Assembly: GCA_021800795.1 (NCBI GenBank)
Contig: JAJYYO010000003.1
Location: forward strand, 104,752-168,751
Reading direction: 5' to 3'
Origin: Pseudomonadota bacterium
Lineage (GTDB): Bacteria; Pseudomonadota; Gammaproteobacteria; Burkholderiales; Gallionellaceae
Length of the DNA: 64,000 nt
The notes below the pieces were generated by a model. That model made no database searches. It was not told where the DNA came from and worked only from the letters and a program-made list of their open reading frames with translations. This document shows positions 46,239 through 55,519 of the stretch, piece by piece. A program made the translations under genes and the position numbers. The first letter of the stretch is position 1. Every line of letters begins with the position of its first letter.

Positions 46239-47308
46239 GAAATACTTTCCTGCAACGCCTCGATAAATTTCCCGCATTCGGCGGGCGTACCCACCGTCAC
46301 GCGCAGGCAATCGGTGAGCATCGGATGTCCGCCGTTCAGATTTTTGATCAGCATGCCGCGCCGCTTCAAATCTTCAAACACCCTGGTCGCATCGGACACC
46401 TTGAACATCAGAAAATTGGCCTCGGACGGATAGACCTGAACCATGGCATTCAGCTGCCGGTACAGCGTTTCGCGATCAACCTTGATCTGATCTGCCTGCT
46501 GCAACAACACGGAGTGATTATCAAGCAACTTTTCCGCGACCAATTGCGGCAATACGCCTACATTATACGGCAAACGCAGCTTTTCCAGCTGTTCCAGCCA
46601 TGCCTCGCTTCCCGCCAGAAATCCCAGCCGCAAGCCCGCCATGCCAAGCTTGGAAAAGGTGCGCATCACCAGCAGGTTGGGATAATTCGTCAGGTGAGGC
46701 ATAAAGCTGTCGCTGGCAAAGGCATAGTAGGCTTCATCCAGCACCACCAGCCCCGGCGAGGCCTCGATGATCCGGCGTATGTCGTCCTTTGAAAAAAGAT
46801 TGCCGGTGGGATTATTTGGATAAGATAAAAACACCAGTGCAGGCTGTTCCTTGTGTATGGCGGCCAGGGTGGCCTTCAAATCCAGCGAAAAATCGGCGGC
46901 CAGCGGCACACCCACGTAGCGCATGCCGACAAAAATCGCGATCATTCTGTACATGACAAACGACGGCTCCACGGAGAGCAGCGCCGCACCCGGCTTGTTT
47001 ACCGCAAGCGCCAGCAACTGGATCAGCTCATCCGAACCGTTGCCCAGCAACACATCCATTCCCCCCGGCAACCCCAGCAGCAGGCGGATTTTTTCCTTCA
47101 GGGCGTACGGATCAGGATCGGGGTAGCGGTTGATAGGCGCCGCAGCTACGGCAGATGCGACTTCATCGCGCAGGAATTGCGGCAAATGATAGGGATTTTC
47201 CATCGCGTCCAATTTGATCATGTCTGCACTATCGGGCACATGATAGGCGCGCAGAGCGAGCAGTTCAGGACGAATCAGACTCTTGACCGACTGGGAAACA
47301 GATGACAT
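46235..47308 (-). CDS. hisC: Histidinol-phosphate aminotransferase
   Basis: 357 residues, class II PLP aminotransferase. [11 protein letters not shown] near the N-terminus, [12 protein letters not shown]-binding Lys in [14 protein letters not shown]. First gene of the hisCBHAFIE run, which continues into hinT and tatABC on the same strand. Confidence 0.97.
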   Translation of the reverse strand: MSSVSQSVKSLIRPELLALRAYHVPDSADMIKLDAMENPYHLPQFLRDEVASAVAAAPINRYPDPDPYALKEKIRLLLGLPGGMDVLLGNGSDELIQLLALAVNKPGAALLSVEPSFVMYRMIAIFVGMRYVGVPLAADFSLDLKATLAAIHKEQPALVFLSYPNNPTGNLFSKDDIRRIIEASPGLVVLDEAYYAFASDSFMPHLTNYPNLLVMRTFSKLGMAGLRLGFLAGSEAWLEQLEKLRLPYNVGVLPQLVAEKLLDNHSVLLQQADQIKVDRETLYRQLNAMVQVYPSEANFLMFKVSDATRVFEDLKRRGMLIKNLNGGHPMLTDCLRVTVGTPAECGKFIEALQESIS

Positions 47309-47425
47309 GGGAGGCGGTAAAAACGGTATATAAAAACTTGGCGGTAGCTTACCACAGCTCGTCAGAAACAGGGCAAAATGACGGCGTAAAAAATATCCGC
47401 CCGTACTAAGCTTTACGCGGGCTTA

Positions 47426-47713
47426 CTATCCAATTTCCTTTTGGTGACGAACCGACAAAATCGTAACGACATCATCCGCATAATGATAAAGCGTGATGTA
47501 ACCGCTATCGCCAAACCCGATCAGTAACTCGCGAAATTCTGGTTTTTGGTTTTCAGCAACCCGGCCTATCTGCGGTTGAACGGCAAGATTTTTAACCTCA
47601 GCGCGAATTGATTGAATCGCGCTCCTGGCTGCATCAATATTTTTACGAACAAGGAATCGATGCAAACGCGCCAAATCAAGCGTCGCCGCAGATGACCATA
47701 TCAAACGTGGCAT
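47426..47713 (-). CDS. RelE/ParE-family toxin
   Basis: 95 residues. MPRLIWSSAATLDLARLHRFL start, LAVQPQIGRV, ELLIGFGDSGYITLYHY and a C-terminal VLSVRHQKE, typical of ParE-like toxins. Overlaps the antitoxin 3' end by 13 bases. Whether it acts on gyrase or mRNA is not determinable. Confidence 0.9.
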   Translation of the reverse strand: MPRLIWSSAATLDLARLHRFLVRKNIDAARSAIQSIRAEVKNLAVQPQIGRVAENQKPEFRELLIGFGDSGYITLYHYADDVVTILSVRHQKEIG

Positions 47714-47967
47714 TTTGGCAGTTCTGCATCGTCACCCGCCTCAAGTTTTTCCATCCAGCCATCCATTTCTTCCATGGTCAGATGCAAACCGGTTTCCTGA
47801 TAATGCTCCCAGGCTGCATGACCCGCTTGCCACAAATTATCACGTATCTGTTCTCGCGCGGCGAACTGGTGCACGGCTTCCGCCATAATGAATTGCGCTG
47901 TGCAATGTCGCGATGCAGCCAACTTTTGTACCACCTTTTCAATATCGCTATCCAAAACGATCGCCAT
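47701..47967 (-). CDS. Antitoxin of the RelE/ParE pair
   Basis: 88 residues. N-terminal ribbon-helix-helix-like part (AIVLDSDIEKVVQKLAASR) for DNA binding, and a helical C-terminal part rich in acidic residues for toxin binding. It precedes and overlaps the toxin gene, the usual order. Confidence 0.85.
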   Translation of the reverse strand: MAIVLDSDIEKVVQKLAASRHCTAQFIMAEAVHQFAAREQIRDNLWQAGHAAWEHYQETGLHLTMEEMDGWMEKLEAGDDAELPKCHV

Positions 47968-48045
47968 GATCTTTCCTTCATTATCAATAAGTATGCCGCA
48001 TTTTTACTCATGAATGCAGTATACGCAAGCGGTTGACAGACAAAT

Positions 48046-48160
48046 TAGGGAGCAGCTGATTTATTCGGTTTTGTCGTTCCCGCGTAGGCGGGAACCCAGT
48101 TAAATAAAGGCGCTGGTTCCCCGCTTTTGCGGGGAAGACGAATAAATCAGCGGTTCCTTA
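48046..48160. repeat. Palindromic element upstream of the antitoxin
   Basis: Outer arms gctgatttattcg and cgaataaatcagc are perfect inverted copies; the inner arms (ttcccgcgtaggcgggaac and gttccccgcttttgcgggga) are REP-like hairpins. Confidence 0.75.
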
Positions 48161-48190
48161 GAACATCACAGTTCAACACAATCATCTTGC

Positions 48191-48316
48191 TTAGTGCACC
48201 ACCTTGAGCAAGGTAACCAGCAATGCAACCTGACCTGCGGCTATACCCAGCATCCACTTCACCAATTCGGTTTTCAACTCTGCAATCCGCAAATCCAGAT
48301 CGGCCTTGGTCACCAT
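48191..48316 (-). CDS. Very short membrane protein, C-terminal half of a DUF1640-like protein
   Basis: 41 residues from the ATG at 48316, which overlaps the upstream stop (TGATG). Sequence VTKADLDLRIAELKTEL then a membrane helix (about 21-38) matches the C-terminal half of the adjacent DUF1640-like protein. Probably a fragment of a duplicate, still translationally coupled. Confidence 0.55.
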   Translation of the reverse strand: MVTKADLDLRIAELKTELVKWMLGIAAGQVALLVTLLKVVH

Positions 48317-48579
48317 CAAAAAAACGCTTTCAAGATCAATGCAGCCACACCGCCAAGCAACAAACCTATCATCCACTTGATCAATTTGAACTCACCGTCA
48401 TGTTCGGTCAGCTTTAATTCCAAACGCGCAACATCCTGCTTTGTAGCCAAGATATTGGAAGTTGTTTCCGAAAACACCTCAACTTGCGCTTCGGCCATTG
48501 CTCTTGCCTGCACATCACTTACCCCGCCTGCCTTGAGTCGCTCGACGTACTTCAACGTATCGAAGGTCACTGTACTCAT
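48316..48579 (-). CDS. DUF1640-like coiled-coil membrane protein (copy 1)
   Basis: 87 residues from the ATG at 48579 with an AGGAGG ribosome site. N-terminal FDTLKYVERLKAGGV, a heptad-rich coiled coil (ILATKQDVARLELKLTEHD), and a C-terminal membrane helix. The same layout is seen at 48952 and 52434. Upstream sequence is nearly identical to that of copy 2. Function unknown. Confidence 0.8.
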   Translation of the reverse strand: MSTVTFDTLKYVERLKAGGVSDVQARAMAEAQVEVFSETTSNILATKQDVARLELKLTEHDGEFKLIKWMIGLLLGGVAALILKAFF

Positions 48580-48756
48580 ATTTCCTCCTGCACGATTTAA
48601 GGTGGAGTGTAGCAAAATTACTGTTTAAAAAAGCAAAAAACAGCGGAGAACATTATTCCATTCCTTTTTCTCGCTCCCACGCGCTGCGTGGGAGCGCAGC
48701 CGGCGCGCATGGATTACGTTCCTTTGCCGCGCGTGGGAACGAGGCAAAGAACCGAA

Positions 48757-48942
48757 CTAGTGCTTGAAGATTTTTTCGAGAAAGGACACTGGTGACGAGC
48801 TCGGCGGCATCTTCCGGGCATCTTCCCGCGCCTGTCTGATTTCCTGCGCAGCATCGCGAATTGCATAAACCAACGCTTCTGCTTGCCTTTCGCTCATCCC
48901 TGAATCAACAAATGCATGATAGTGCTTGAGTGTGTCGTACAT
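48757..48942 (-). CDS. Truncated DUF1640-related protein without membrane helix
   Basis: 61 residues. DTLKHYHAFVDSGMSERQAE resembles the N-terminal part of its neighbours, but the coiled coil is short and no membrane helix follows. It may be a decayed copy or a soluble partner. Confidence 0.6.
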   Translation of the reverse strand: MYDTLKHYHAFVDSGMSERQAEALVYAIRDAAQEIRQAREDARKMPPSSSPVSFLEKIFKH

Positions 48943-48951
48943 GGCTATGGG

Positions 48952-49218
48952 CTAGAAATATTGCTTGGCAAAATTGGCTATTGCTAACGCCAGTACAGCA
49001 GCCAGCATCCACTGCACAAGCGCTAACTTCCCATTCAACTCGGTTTTAATTTCGCGAAGTTCGTAGCGCAACTCGGAAATATCTTGTTTGCTAGCAAGTT
49101 CTGACTCCGAAAGCGCATCTTGCAATGCCTGCGCCTCCGCCTCTGCCTGATGAACCGGCATACCTGCTGTTTCCAGCTTTTTGGCGAATTTCAACGTATC
49201 GAATGTGATAGTGCTCAT
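48952..49218 (-). CDS. DUF1640-like coiled-coil membrane protein (copy 2)
   Basis: 88 residues from the ATG at 49218 with the same AGGAGG leader as copy 1. FDTLKFAKKLETAGM, a coiled coil (LASKQDISELRYELREIKTE), and a C-terminal membrane helix. Downstream of, and on the same strand as, the Cyc2-like gene. Confidence 0.8.
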   Translation of the reverse strand: MSTITFDTLKFAKKLETAGMPVHQAEAEAQALQDALSESELASKQDISELRYELREIKTELNGKLALVQWMLAAVLALAIANFAKQYF

Positions 49219-49380
49219 ATTTCCTCCTGCACGATTCAAGGTACAGTGTAGCAAATTTTCTGTTCCGGAAGCAAAAAACAGGGGGGACCCAAGTCACCCC
49301 TGTTTTTCTCGCTTCCACGCAACGGGTGGAGACAAGCGTAAAAAACGAGGGAGACTTTCGTCTCCCCCGCTTAATTCAAC

Positions 49381-49430
49381 AATCAACCGGCGTCATCCGC
49401 TGCGCAACACGCAGCGGATAACGGTTGATT
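49381..49430 (-). terminator. Large stem-loop after the fused cytochrome-porin gene
   Basis: Inner arms tccgctgcg/cgcagcgga (49396-49418) inside outer arms aatcaaccg/cggttgatt (49381-49430). The porin stop codon lies within the outer arm. No long T-run. Confidence 0.6.
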
Positions 49431-50796
49431 AGAACAACACGTACATGTTCAACATGGTTGTCTTGCTGCCGGTAACTGTGGCATTTGTACCCCCAACACC
49501 ATTCGCCGCATTCCAGTAACCGCCGCTTTGCGCAACGTACGACAGGCGAGCCAGCATGTTCTGCTGCAACTTGTATGTCGCAGTCAGGAAATAAGCATTG
49601 TCGGTCAGGTTATTTCCCGCAGCATCAGCAACACCGCTCTTGCCTTGACGAACCGCAGCACCAATAGTTGCAACACCAGGCAACACACCTACTTCAGCAT
49701 CGATATTGAATGAACTGCGAGTCAGCGAACCAGCGTTATAGCTGTTTGTAATAACGCTTCCTAAAGCCTGACCTGGAGCGCGTGCATAACTTGCATAGAA
49801 GCCAACCGGCAAGCCGCCGATATCACCCTGCATTTGGCCGTCGATCGCAGTAGCCTTCGAAGTGTTCATTGTACCGACCGTAGTAGCGCTTTGAGCAGTA
49901 TTTGCTGCTAACGTAGCTAAAACCATATTCTGCCCTAATCCAGCGGTAGACAGAGACGAACCGCTCCAGCTCTGGATACCTACAGCGCTATCCCAGCCAG
50001 CCACATCAAACGTGCCTGCCAGACGAGCGTAGGTAGAACCAAGCGATCCATAACCGCCGGCCCCTGGACCTGTCTGGTTAAACTTGGTCACGTTGACAAA
50101 GCCCATGTCGTTGGTTCCCACAAAAGCCACGCCAGTTGCATTGGTATTGGTACCAATGTATTGCTGCGCGGACATCGCTCCAGCAAATTCGCCATTAGGA
50201 CCTACGGTATTGCTCATCATGTGAATTGCGTTCGCGCCGGTATTCAGTGTTTCCATACCGTAGGACGCGCCCTGACCGTTGGTTGCAAACGGAACAAAAC
50301 CGATGCGCGAATCGCCCACAGGGAACAGAATAGGCAACTTGGCCGAACCTATTGCAGCATTTGCACCGCCAAAACCCAACTCGGACAGGAAGCCTGCGAA
50401 GTCGCTCACATGACCGCCGAAGAACAATGAAGCTTCGCCTGAGCCACCAGCACCTTGTCCAGGTACGCCCCATACGCCGTTGCCGTAATTTTTTGCCATG
50501 CCTGTTGCATCAGCAGTCTGATTGCTCTTGATATAGCCCATGCTGGTCAACACTGCCATGTTCAATTCAGCAGGGATGGACAGATTGTCGCCTTCAACCT
50601 TGGCTTGTGCGCCCATCATGGTGAAGCCGCCGGCCTTGAACGAACGACCGAAGCCATTCAACAGCGGGAAATGCTGGAAGTGGCAGGCTGAACAAGCCAT
50701 GCCGGTTTGACGCGCGAATACTGGCAGTGCCGACGCTTCAGGAGCGAATGCAGCAATGGCCATCACGCCGGCGATAGATAGAACGATTTTCTTCAT
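49429..50796 (-). CDS. Fused monoheme cytochrome-porin, Cyc2-like
   Basis: 455 residues with a signal peptide (cleavage after ASA at about 23). A short cytochrome domain has one heme site CSACH (about 36-40) followed by FPLLNGFGRSFKAGGFTM. The rest of the protein is a predicted beta barrel ending in NMYVLF. This architecture is that of Cyc2, the outer-membrane iron oxidase of neutrophilic and acidophilic iron oxidisers, and the PxLNxFGxxFKxxG motif fits. Related fused cytochrome-porins of unproven function also exist, so an iron-oxidase role is a hypothesis. Monocistronic, with a stem-loop at its end. Confidence 0.78.
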   Translation of the reverse strand: MKKIVLSIAGVMAIAAFAPEASALPVFARQTGMACSACHFQHFPLLNGFGRSFKAGGFTMMGAQAKVEGDNLSIPAELNMAVLTSMGYIKSNQTADATGMAKNYGNGVWGVPGQGAGGSGEASLFFGGHVSDFAGFLSELGFGGANAAIGSAKLPILFPVGDSRIGFVPFATNGQGASYGMETLNTGANAIHMMSNTVGPNGEFAGAMSAQQYIGTNTNATGVAFVGTNDMGFVNVTKFNQTGPGAGGYGSLGSTYARLAGTFDVAGWDSAVGIQSWSGSSLSTAGLGQNMVLATLAANTAQSATTVGTMNTSKATAIDGQMQGDIGGLPVGFYASYARAPGQALGSVITNSYNAGSLTRSSFNIDAEVGVLPGVATIGAAVRQGKSGVADAAGNNLTDNAYFLTATYKLQQNMLARLSYVAQSGGYWNAANGVGGTNATVTGSKTTMLNMYVLF

Positions 50797-50926
50797 GATT
50801 TATCCTCAGGTTTTATATTGGACGTGACGTCAAGCCCTCCCTGCCGCCACTGGTGCGAACTCTATAGAAACAGCACAAATACTGTCAAAGAAATATTTTC
50901 ATATTGTTGTTTTTTTGCAACAGGGC

Positions 50927-50975
50927 GAGGATTGAGGATTGAGGATTGAGGATTGAGGATTGAGGATTGAGGAGT
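50927..50975. repeat. Heptanucleotide tandem repeat (gaggatt)6 plus one variant
   Basis: Six perfect copies at 50927-50968 and a variant gaggagt. Complementary aatcctc units lie at 51355 and 51421-51460, on the other side of the four-helix-bundle gene. Confidence 0.92.
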
Positions 50976-50988
50976 GAGAACTCCTCAG

Positions 50989-51348
50989 TTAATCAAGTTT
51001 GTCGGCGAGAGATTGTTTTAGTCCGGAGAGCATTTTGCCGATCTCATCCGTTTGCACCAACAGGGTAATTACTTTACCCTCATCAAGATAGCCCAGCCTC
51101 GCTGCAATTTGAATCTGAGTTTCAAGCTCCATCAGCGATCCGAAGGCAATGGATAGGTAACTCATGTAAGCTGCAGTCGATTTTCGACCATGCCCTTCTG
51201 CAATATTTGAAGGAATTGAGACTGCTGCACGTCTGGCTTGAGATGAGAGTCCAAAACGCTCTTCACCGGGAAACATAGCGGTAACTTTATAAATATCCGT
51301 CACCAAATCCATAGCCTTTTGCCAGACAATTAGTTCACTATATTTCAT
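50989..51348 (-). CDS. Four-helix bundle protein (S23/IVP family)
   Basis: 119 residues. LIVWQKAMDLVTDIYKVT, FGLSSQARRAAVSIPSNIAEG and a C-terminal helix with EIGKMLSGLKQSL are standard family motifs. The family was first found encoded in intervening sequences of 23S rRNA but is also common as free-standing genes. Here it stands alone between heptamer repeats. Function unknown. Confidence 0.93.
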   Translation of the reverse strand: MKYSELIVWQKAMDLVTDIYKVTAMFPGEERFGLSSQARRAAVSIPSNIAEGHGRKSTAAYMSYLSIAFGSLMELETQIQIAARLGYLDEGKVITLLVQTDEIGKMLSGLKQSLADKLD

Positions 51349-51663
51349 CTTGCCTCCTCAATCCTTCACGCAGCAACTTGGGGCGTTGCCCCTTAGTTGC
51401 GCGGTGAAGACCCTTGCGGTCTCAATCCTCCACTCCTCGCTTCGCTCTCCTCAATCCTAAGCCGGACAAGCCGGAACCAAAAATGTCATTGCGAGGAGTG
51501 TAACGACGTGGCAATCCAGTCTTTCCGATTTTTCTGGATTGCCACAGCCCTTCGGGCTTCGCAATGACGGGATTGCTTCCCGCCACACTGCGTTCGCGGT
51601 CGCAAAGACGCATATCGCTACACAATTCTTGTCATTATTTGAGATCATTTGACTGGTAAGTGA
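51349..51663. other. Repeat-rich intergenic region
   Basis: No gene. Holds aatcctc heptamer variants (51355, 51421-51460), a tggggc/gcccc hairpin near 51371, and a dispersed repeat (attgcgaggagtgtaacgac ... ctggattgccac ... cgcaatgac, about 51485-51570) with inverted halves tggcaatccag / ctggattgcca. Confidence 0.7.
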
Positions 51664-52290
51664 CTAAATATGGTACGCCGCGCCGGTCATGACTTTACCG
51701 TTCAGTTTCATTGCCATTCGCGCAGCTTTGGGCAGCACCGCTCCGCCTAACGCCGTCGCCATGTCGGCATGCGCCGCCTCGTCGCTATACATTTGCGCTA
51801 CGATCGCCCGACTCTTTGCGTCCTGTGGAGGCAGTTTAGTCAGATGGCTTTGCAGATGAGCGCCTACCTGATGCTCAGTTTCGGCCAGAAAACCCAGATT
51901 CCATTTATCCCCCAGCAAGCCTGCAAACGCGCCCATGACCAGTGAACCCGTATACCAGAGCGGGTTCAATACGCTCAAATGCCCGCCCAACTCCTGCACA
52001 CGATGCGCCGTCCAGGCCAGATGCTCGGTCTCTTCCTGCGCCGCCTGTTGCAATTTTTGCTGCACGGCAGGATCGCGCGCGGTCAGCGCCTGCCCCTGAT
52101 ACAGGGCTTGCGCACAGATCTCGCCGCTGTGGTTGACGCGCATCAGGGCGGCGGCCTGTTTTTTCTCACTGTCGCTCAACGGAACTTCTGCCACCTGGGC
52201 ATCAGGATGGGGTCGCACACTGTGCGCCTGACTTAACAGGGTGCGCAGGCCCTTGTCGAATTCGACGATAAAACGATCCGGATTAAACAT
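51664..52290 (-). CDS. coq7: Demethoxyubiquinone hydroxylase Coq7
   Basis: 208 residues. Di-iron carboxylate protein; ligands in NHSGEICAQ, EETEHLAW and DEAAHADMA. Inserts the last hydroxyl group of ubiquinone. Ubiquinone is the likely partner of alternative complex III and other respiratory enzymes. Confidence 0.96.
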   Translation of the reverse strand: MFNPDRFIVEFDKGLRTLLSQAHSVRPHPDAQVAEVPLSDSEKKQAAALMRVNHSGEICAQALYQGQALTARDPAVQQKLQQAAQEETEHLAWTAHRVQELGGHLSVLNPLWYTGSLVMGAFAGLLGDKWNLGFLAETEHQVGAHLQSHLTKLPPQDAKSRAIVAQMYSDEAAHADMATALGGAVLPKAARMAMKLNGKVMTGAAYHI

Positions 52291-52433
52291 GACATGCTCC
52301 CAATAAGGCTGTCATTTCCGCACAGACGGGAATGACGGTACAACATGCAATGTAGTCAATTCGCAGACTACCGTCAATAAAAAACGGGCTGATGCCCGTT
52401 GAATTCGTTTCGTAAAACAGCCCCCTATCGGGT

Positions 52434-52727
52434 TCAGTGCGGGAGGGCGAAGAACAGTTTGGCAAGCAACGCCAGAATACCGGAGGACAGCGCAAGAGAC
52501 AGACCAACCATCCAGCGGATCAGTTTCATTTCACCATTGATTTCAGTACGCATTTCGCGCATTTCAGAACGAACTTCGCTGATATCACGCTTGGTCGATA
52601 GTTCCTGAGTGCCTGTGGAGAGTACGTCAGCCAGCGCCTCGGCTTCCGCCTTGGCATGGTCGCGCGTTATCCCAGCTTTTTCCAGCCGCTCTACATATTT
52701 CAGCGTATCAAAAGAGATTGTATTCAT
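52434..52727 (-). CDS. DUF1640-like coiled-coil membrane protein (copy 3)
   Basis: 97 residues from the ATG at 52727. SFDTLKYVERLEKAGI, a coiled coil (STKRDISEVRSEMREMRTE), membrane helix at about 70-92. Closest in its N-terminus to copy 1, showing that the family has spread over about 4.5 kb here. Confidence 0.82.
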   Translation of the reverse strand: MNTISFDTLKYVERLEKAGITRDHAKAEAEALADVLSTGTQELSTKRDISEVRSEMREMRTEINGEMKLIRWMVGLSLALSSGILALLAKLFFALPH

Positions 52728-52889
52728 GGCGCACCGATTCTCCCCAAATAACATAGTTTTGTCAATAAAAAACGGGCACCCGAAGGCACCCGTCAACTCC
52801 CGCTTTAAATGGCTGCCGTTGCGGGCAACCAGGCTAAATTACACGTATCGTTCCCTTTGAACACCTCGTATGTGTCAGACAACCCGTCA

Positions 52890-54317
52890 TTACTGTTTTG
52901 CAATGCGAGTCGCATCCCATCCGCCGCCCAGCGCCCGTATGAGATTGACGCTCGCCTGCAGCCGTCTTCTGCGCAAGTTCAGTTCATCCAGCTGCACCTG
53001 CTGGGCCTGAGCCTGCGCTATCACGACCTCAAGATAACTCGCGATTCCTTCGCGGTAACGGTTCATGGCGATAGCCAGCGTGCGATTTGTATCGACTATC
53101 GCCTGGTTCAAGGTAACCGATTCTTCGGACAAGTCGTTCAGCAAGGAAAGATTGTCTTCGACATCCTGAAATGCATGCAGCACGGTGGAGCGATACTGCG
53201 CGCCTACCACCTTGAACGTAGCTTCAGCCTGATCCACCACCGCCTGACGGCGCCCCGCATCGAAGATGGTCATCAGCGCACTCGGCCCGATCATCCAGAA
53301 AAGATTGGGTGCAGTCAGCAATGCCGCCTGGTAGCGGCTTTCGTATCCGGCAGCCGCCGACAGGTCCACAGTCGGGAAAAAGGCGGCTTTTGCCACGCCG
53401 ATGCGCGCATTGGCCTCGGCCAGACGTCGCTCCGCCGCTGAAATATCCGGCCTTCTTTGCAATAAATCGGCAGGAACGCCGACTGGAATTGCCGGTAATT
53501 GAATATCCACGACGGCAGGCATGATCGAGAAACCGGAAGCCGACTCACCCACCAGGGTGGCGATGGCATGTTCATAAAGGGCACGGCTTGCGGCTATATC
53601 CGATATTTTGGCTTTTGTCGTGCCAAGCTGCACGCGGGCCCGTGAAACATCCAGATCCGAATCGATGCCACCCCGGAAGCGATCCTCGGTCAGCTTCAAC
53701 GCCTTGGCATAGTAGCCAATCTCATCCGACAGCAGTTTTGACTGCGCATCCAGCATGCGCAATGCAAGATAGTCGTTGACAAGCTCCGCCCGCAAACTCA
53801 GATGAATCGACTGAAGATCCGCTGCCGCAGCCTGCGCGCCCGCCTCTCCCGCCTTGACATTGTTGCGCACGCGCCCCCAAAGGTCGACTTCATAATTGGC
53901 CATCAAGCCGAGCGCCTGATCGCCATACACATTGTACGGTACGCTCGGCGAGCGCAGCGCACGGGTTTGCGACTGCCGATTGCGGGTCGAAAAACCGCCT
54001 GCCGAGACGGTCGGAAGATAATCGGCGCGCGCCTGCGCGGCAAAGGCGGTGGCGCGATCGAAATTCGCCAGCGCAACGGCCAGATCGGCATTCGCCGCAT
54101 CCAGTTTCACAACCATGCCATCCAGCGTGGCATCCTTGTATCCCTGCCACCAGTCGCCGCGCGGTTGATTATCCGCAGGCTGTGCAGGTTGCCAGATGGA
54201 GGTTGCCCCCTTGAAGTTCGCAGGCTCTGCAATGACCGGCGTCTTGTAGACCGGCGCCTCGGAACAGCCCGCAAGTATCGACACGCACAAGATCACCGCA
54301 AGGCGAATGAAATTCAT
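52890..54317 (-). CDS. RND efflux outer-membrane factor lipoprotein (NodT/OprM type)
   Basis: 475 residues with a lipoprotein signal (ILAGC, Cys at about 18). Two repeated outer-membrane efflux domains, typical of TolC-like channels. Last gene of a pump-adaptor-channel operon; four-base overlap with the adaptor gene. Confidence 0.94.
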   Translation of the reverse strand: MNFIRLAVILCVSILAGCSEAPVYKTPVIAEPANFKGATSIWQPAQPADNQPRGDWWQGYKDATLDGMVVKLDAANADLAVALANFDRATAFAAQARADYLPTVSAGGFSTRNRQSQTRALRSPSVPYNVYGDQALGLMANYEVDLWGRVRNNVKAGEAGAQAAAADLQSIHLSLRAELVNDYLALRMLDAQSKLLSDEIGYYAKALKLTEDRFRGGIDSDLDVSRARVQLGTTKAKISDIAASRALYEHAIATLVGESASGFSIMPAVVDIQLPAIPVGVPADLLQRRPDISAAERRLAEANARIGVAKAAFFPTVDLSAAAGYESRYQAALLTAPNLFWMIGPSALMTIFDAGRRQAVVDQAEATFKVVGAQYRSTVLHAFQDVEDNLSLLNDLSEESVTLNQAIVDTNRTLAIAMNRYREGIASYLEVVIAQAQAQQVQLDELNLRRRRLQASVNLIRALGGGWDATRIAKQ

Positions 54318-55519
54318 AGCGAACCCTCAGCTTCATGAGTTTTCTTTTCCGGCAGATCGTCCGGCTTGCTATCCTGGCGCTTGACGACCACGATGTCGCC
54401 CTGCACGATAGAATCGGACGGACTGTCAATCACACGGTCGGCAGCGTCAATCCCGCTCGACACTTCCACCACACGCCCCAGGTCTCGCGCAATGGTGATG
54501 TGCTTGAGCACAACGCGATTATCCGTATTCACGGTTGCAACCTGCAAACCCTCCTTGCGGAACAGCAACGTGCTCACCGGCAGACGGAATACAGTCGAAT
54601 TGGCCGGCAGTTCGAAGTGCACTTCGGCGTAACTTCCAGTGAACAGCGCGCCATTTTTGTTATCCATCAGCAACTCAACCTGAGATGTGCGCGAAGCTTC
54701 CCGGATCGCGTTGGAAATCCCCAGCACTGTTGCATCAAAAGTCTGCGATGGCATTTCCGGAAAAATGATATGCACCGTCATTTTCGGCTTGATCAGAGAA
54801 GCATAGTTTTGCGGTATCTCGGTATACATGCGCAGTTTTGTGTTATCGACAACCCTGAACAACGCCTGCCCGCTGGTGCTGCCTATCGTGATCAACTGAC
54901 CGATATCGGTATTTCTTTCGGTCACTATCCCGTCGAAAGGCGCGACAACGCGCTGGAACGATTGCTCTGCCATCAATGCTTTCAGATTGGCCTCCGCAGC
55001 ATTCAGCAGGTCATGGCGCGACTTCGCATCGGCCGTCTTCACATCCGATTCCTGATGCGAAACCGAGTCAGTGGCCAGCAGGTTCTGCCAGCGCTTCGCG
55101 GTCACATCGGCAATCTCCCAATTCGAATGGGCGGTCGCCACATCGGCCTTCGCGCGAAATATCTGCTGATCCAGTTCAGGCGTTTCGATCTCGCCCAACA
55201 ACTGACCCTTCTTGACATGCGCGCCTATATCCGTATACCAGACCTTCAAATAACCGTTCACCCTGGCATAAATCGGCGCATCGACTACGGCACGCACATT
55301 GACGGGCAGAATCAGACTCTGCGCGCTCAAGCCCGTCTCCGGCGCCACGATTTTGACAGTCGTGTGCTGTAACTCAACCTGTTTCTGTAAATCGTGTTCA
55401 TGATTGATACGCGACAAGATGCCGATCACAGCCATGACAATCAGAAATACCGCAATAAGCCCTCCGACCAGTCGAAGACGTGCCGATACTTGGGGGGAAG
55501 GAATTTTTTCAGGCTTCAT
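54314..55519 (-). CDS. RND efflux periplasmic adaptor (membrane fusion protein)
   Basis: 401 residues. One N-terminal membrane anchor (about 14-32), lipoyl half-motifs (PIYARVNGYLKVWYTDIGAHV; VVAPFDGIVTERNTDIG), an alpha hairpin between them, and a beta barrel. Four-base overlaps on both sides. Confidence 0.94.
   Translation of the reverse strand: MKPEKIPSPQVSARLRLVGGLIAVFLIVMAVIGILSRINHEHDLQKQVELQHTTVKIVAPETGLSAQSLILPVNVRAVVDAPIYARVNGYLKVWYTDIGAHVKKGQLLGEIETPELDQQIFRAKADVATAHSNWEIADVTAKRWQNLLATDSVSHQESDVKTADAKSRHDLLNAAEANLKALMAEQSFQRVVAPFDGIVTERNTDIGQLITIGSTSGQALFRVVDNTKLRMYTEIPQNYASLIKPKMTVHIIFPEMPSQTFDATVLGISNAIREASRTSQVELLMDNKNGALFTGSYAEVHFELPANSTVFRLPVSTLLFRKEGLQVATVNTDNRVVLKHITIARDLGRVVEVSSGIDAADRVIDSPSDSIVQGDIVVVKRQDSKPDDLPEKKTHEAEGSL

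Noticed and set aside
50927..50975. Possible CRISPR or phage attachment repeat
   Set aside because: Uniform heptamers without spacers and no integrase nearby.
52765..52800. Hairpin upstream of DUF1640 copy 3 as terminator
   Set aside because: The stem has a two-base internal mismatch and lies upstream of minus-strand genes; unclear function.
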